Under the pieces are notes generated by a model. That model was not told the DNA's origin. It saw only the letters and a program-made list of their open reading frames with translations, and did no database searches. DNA of 64,000 bases, from assembly GCF_963678635.1 (NCBI RefSeq), contig NC_087066.1:52962312-53026311 (forward strand), in the 5' to 3' direction. Within the stretch, counting starts at the first letter, position 1; each line of letters begins with the position of its first letter. Of this stretch, positions 63,203-64,000 are shown piece by piece. The stretch comes from Symsagittifera roscoffensis. Lineage: Eukaryota; Xenacoelomorpha; Acoela; Convolutidae. The position numbers and the translations under genes are program-made.

Positions 63203-64000
63203 CAATGAAACCGTCAGCTTGATAACAAAAGAGGACCCTAAAGTCCTCAGATTTTTAGGCTCGAGTGAGTTGAAATCAAAAAAATTGGGGCCAGTTTTTG
63301 TAAGGAAATTGTATCTTAAGTTTCATTAAGAAAAAATTAAAAAATAGTATTTATTATTTCAAATAGGTCTATAATAAATTTTAATTTTTCTTAACTAAGA
63401 AGGATAAACAAAAGCAATGAAGAGGCATATGTTAAAATTTAGTTTCATTTCAAACTCAAGCAATATCACGCGCAGAGGATTAGGAAAATTAAGAAATGAT
63501 GTTTTTTCTTCTAAAATTTCGGACGGAAAATTACTACAAATTTCTCGGAACTGCTAGAAAGTAAAAACTGAAAGAGAATAATATTGAATCTAGTAAGTTC
63601 AATTGAGGTGATTTCGAGAGTAGAGCTACGTTAAAAAATTAAGTTTAGGAATCTTTTCAAATAAAAATGTCTAAGCAAAGAAGATTTTAAAAAATTGAGT
63701 GCCCTTACCTTTGAAAACGTAGATAAAGTTTTTTCCGCTAAAATTTAGGACCCGAGAATAAAAATGTTTTTTTTTACGACCCAAGGTAAAATACTCAGGT
63801 AGATGAGCGCAATTTTGACGTTAATTGTACAGGTTGGCCTTTATCCAAAACTCTGGTTGACCTTGTATTGCGCAATGCTACTCAATTTTTTTTTCAGTTT
63901 ATGTTCTTCTACTTCAATTTTTGCTTTTAATCCAAACCCTGCTTTGTGTCTGTTCATAAACTAAGAGCTTAAAAGAATAGTTTCTTTTAATTTTTGCTTG
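63203..64000. other. Host flank, no gene seen
   Basis: AT-rich sequence with no supported frame or repeat. Confidence 0.5.

Overview
This window is AT-rich, gene-poor nuclear DNA from a multicellular animal, most likely an invertebrate. Three things point that way: an intact BEL/Pao retrotransposon (a superfamily confined to animals), a secreted precursor cut at Lys-Arg into many near-identical short peptides, and DNA made mostly of inverted-repeat and Helentron-like elements. I cannot name the phylum from the sequence. I see no rRNA, convincing tRNA or CRISPR array, and nothing bacterial.

Layout. 1-8010: a BEL/Pao element on the + strand with an intact 1,861-codon polyprotein (1744-7329). 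A long, unusual leader precedes it, built from tandem short hairpins (170-1160, including a 126-bp tandem repeat) and a GGTAGG-rich section. Its 5' LTR lies outside the window. 8011-22200: intergenic DNA carrying at least ten copies of a ~500-550-bp family that I read as Helentron-like non-autonomous elements, plus MITE and hAT-like remnants. 22237-22839: the only convincing host gene, a neuropeptide-type precursor with twelve (P/T)S(G/E/Q)F(I/L/M) pentapeptides separated by Lys-Arg, just downstream of a good splice acceptor. 22840-30700: intergenic DNA with a 298-bp MITE, a ~1.8-kb foldback, and a family of GTTAAC/G-run palindromic elements.

30700-63200 is dominated by one very large Ty3/Gypsy-type, retrovirus-like element on the - strand. 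It spans 42124-63198 (21.1 kb), with 409/410-bp LTRs (TG...CA), a 4-bp ATAT target duplication and a primer binding site. In sense order it carries a small basic ORF overlapping gag, gag, a low-complexity gag tail, RT/RNase H, integrase, a methionine-free Pro/Ser/Thr-rich frame opening at a splice acceptor, an envelope-like glycoprotein frame, and then three or four reading frames that I do not recognise, between env and the 3' LTR. The gag-pol part is broken by stops and frameshifts; the env frame and the post-env frames are open in the right-hand copy.

Two nested tandem duplications enlarged the locus. A 2.65-kb segment (tail of the post-env gene plus non-coding 3' sequence) was doubled first. 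Then 11.4 kb, made of host flank, the 3' LTR and the 3' third of the element, was doubled as 28629-40056 and 40057-51478. As a result the window holds three LTRs and four copies of the 2.65-kb segment. Copies differ by scattered substitutions and small indels, so they are not one sequence pasted twice, but an assembly that placed two haplotypes in tandem must be excluded for the 11.4-kb unit.
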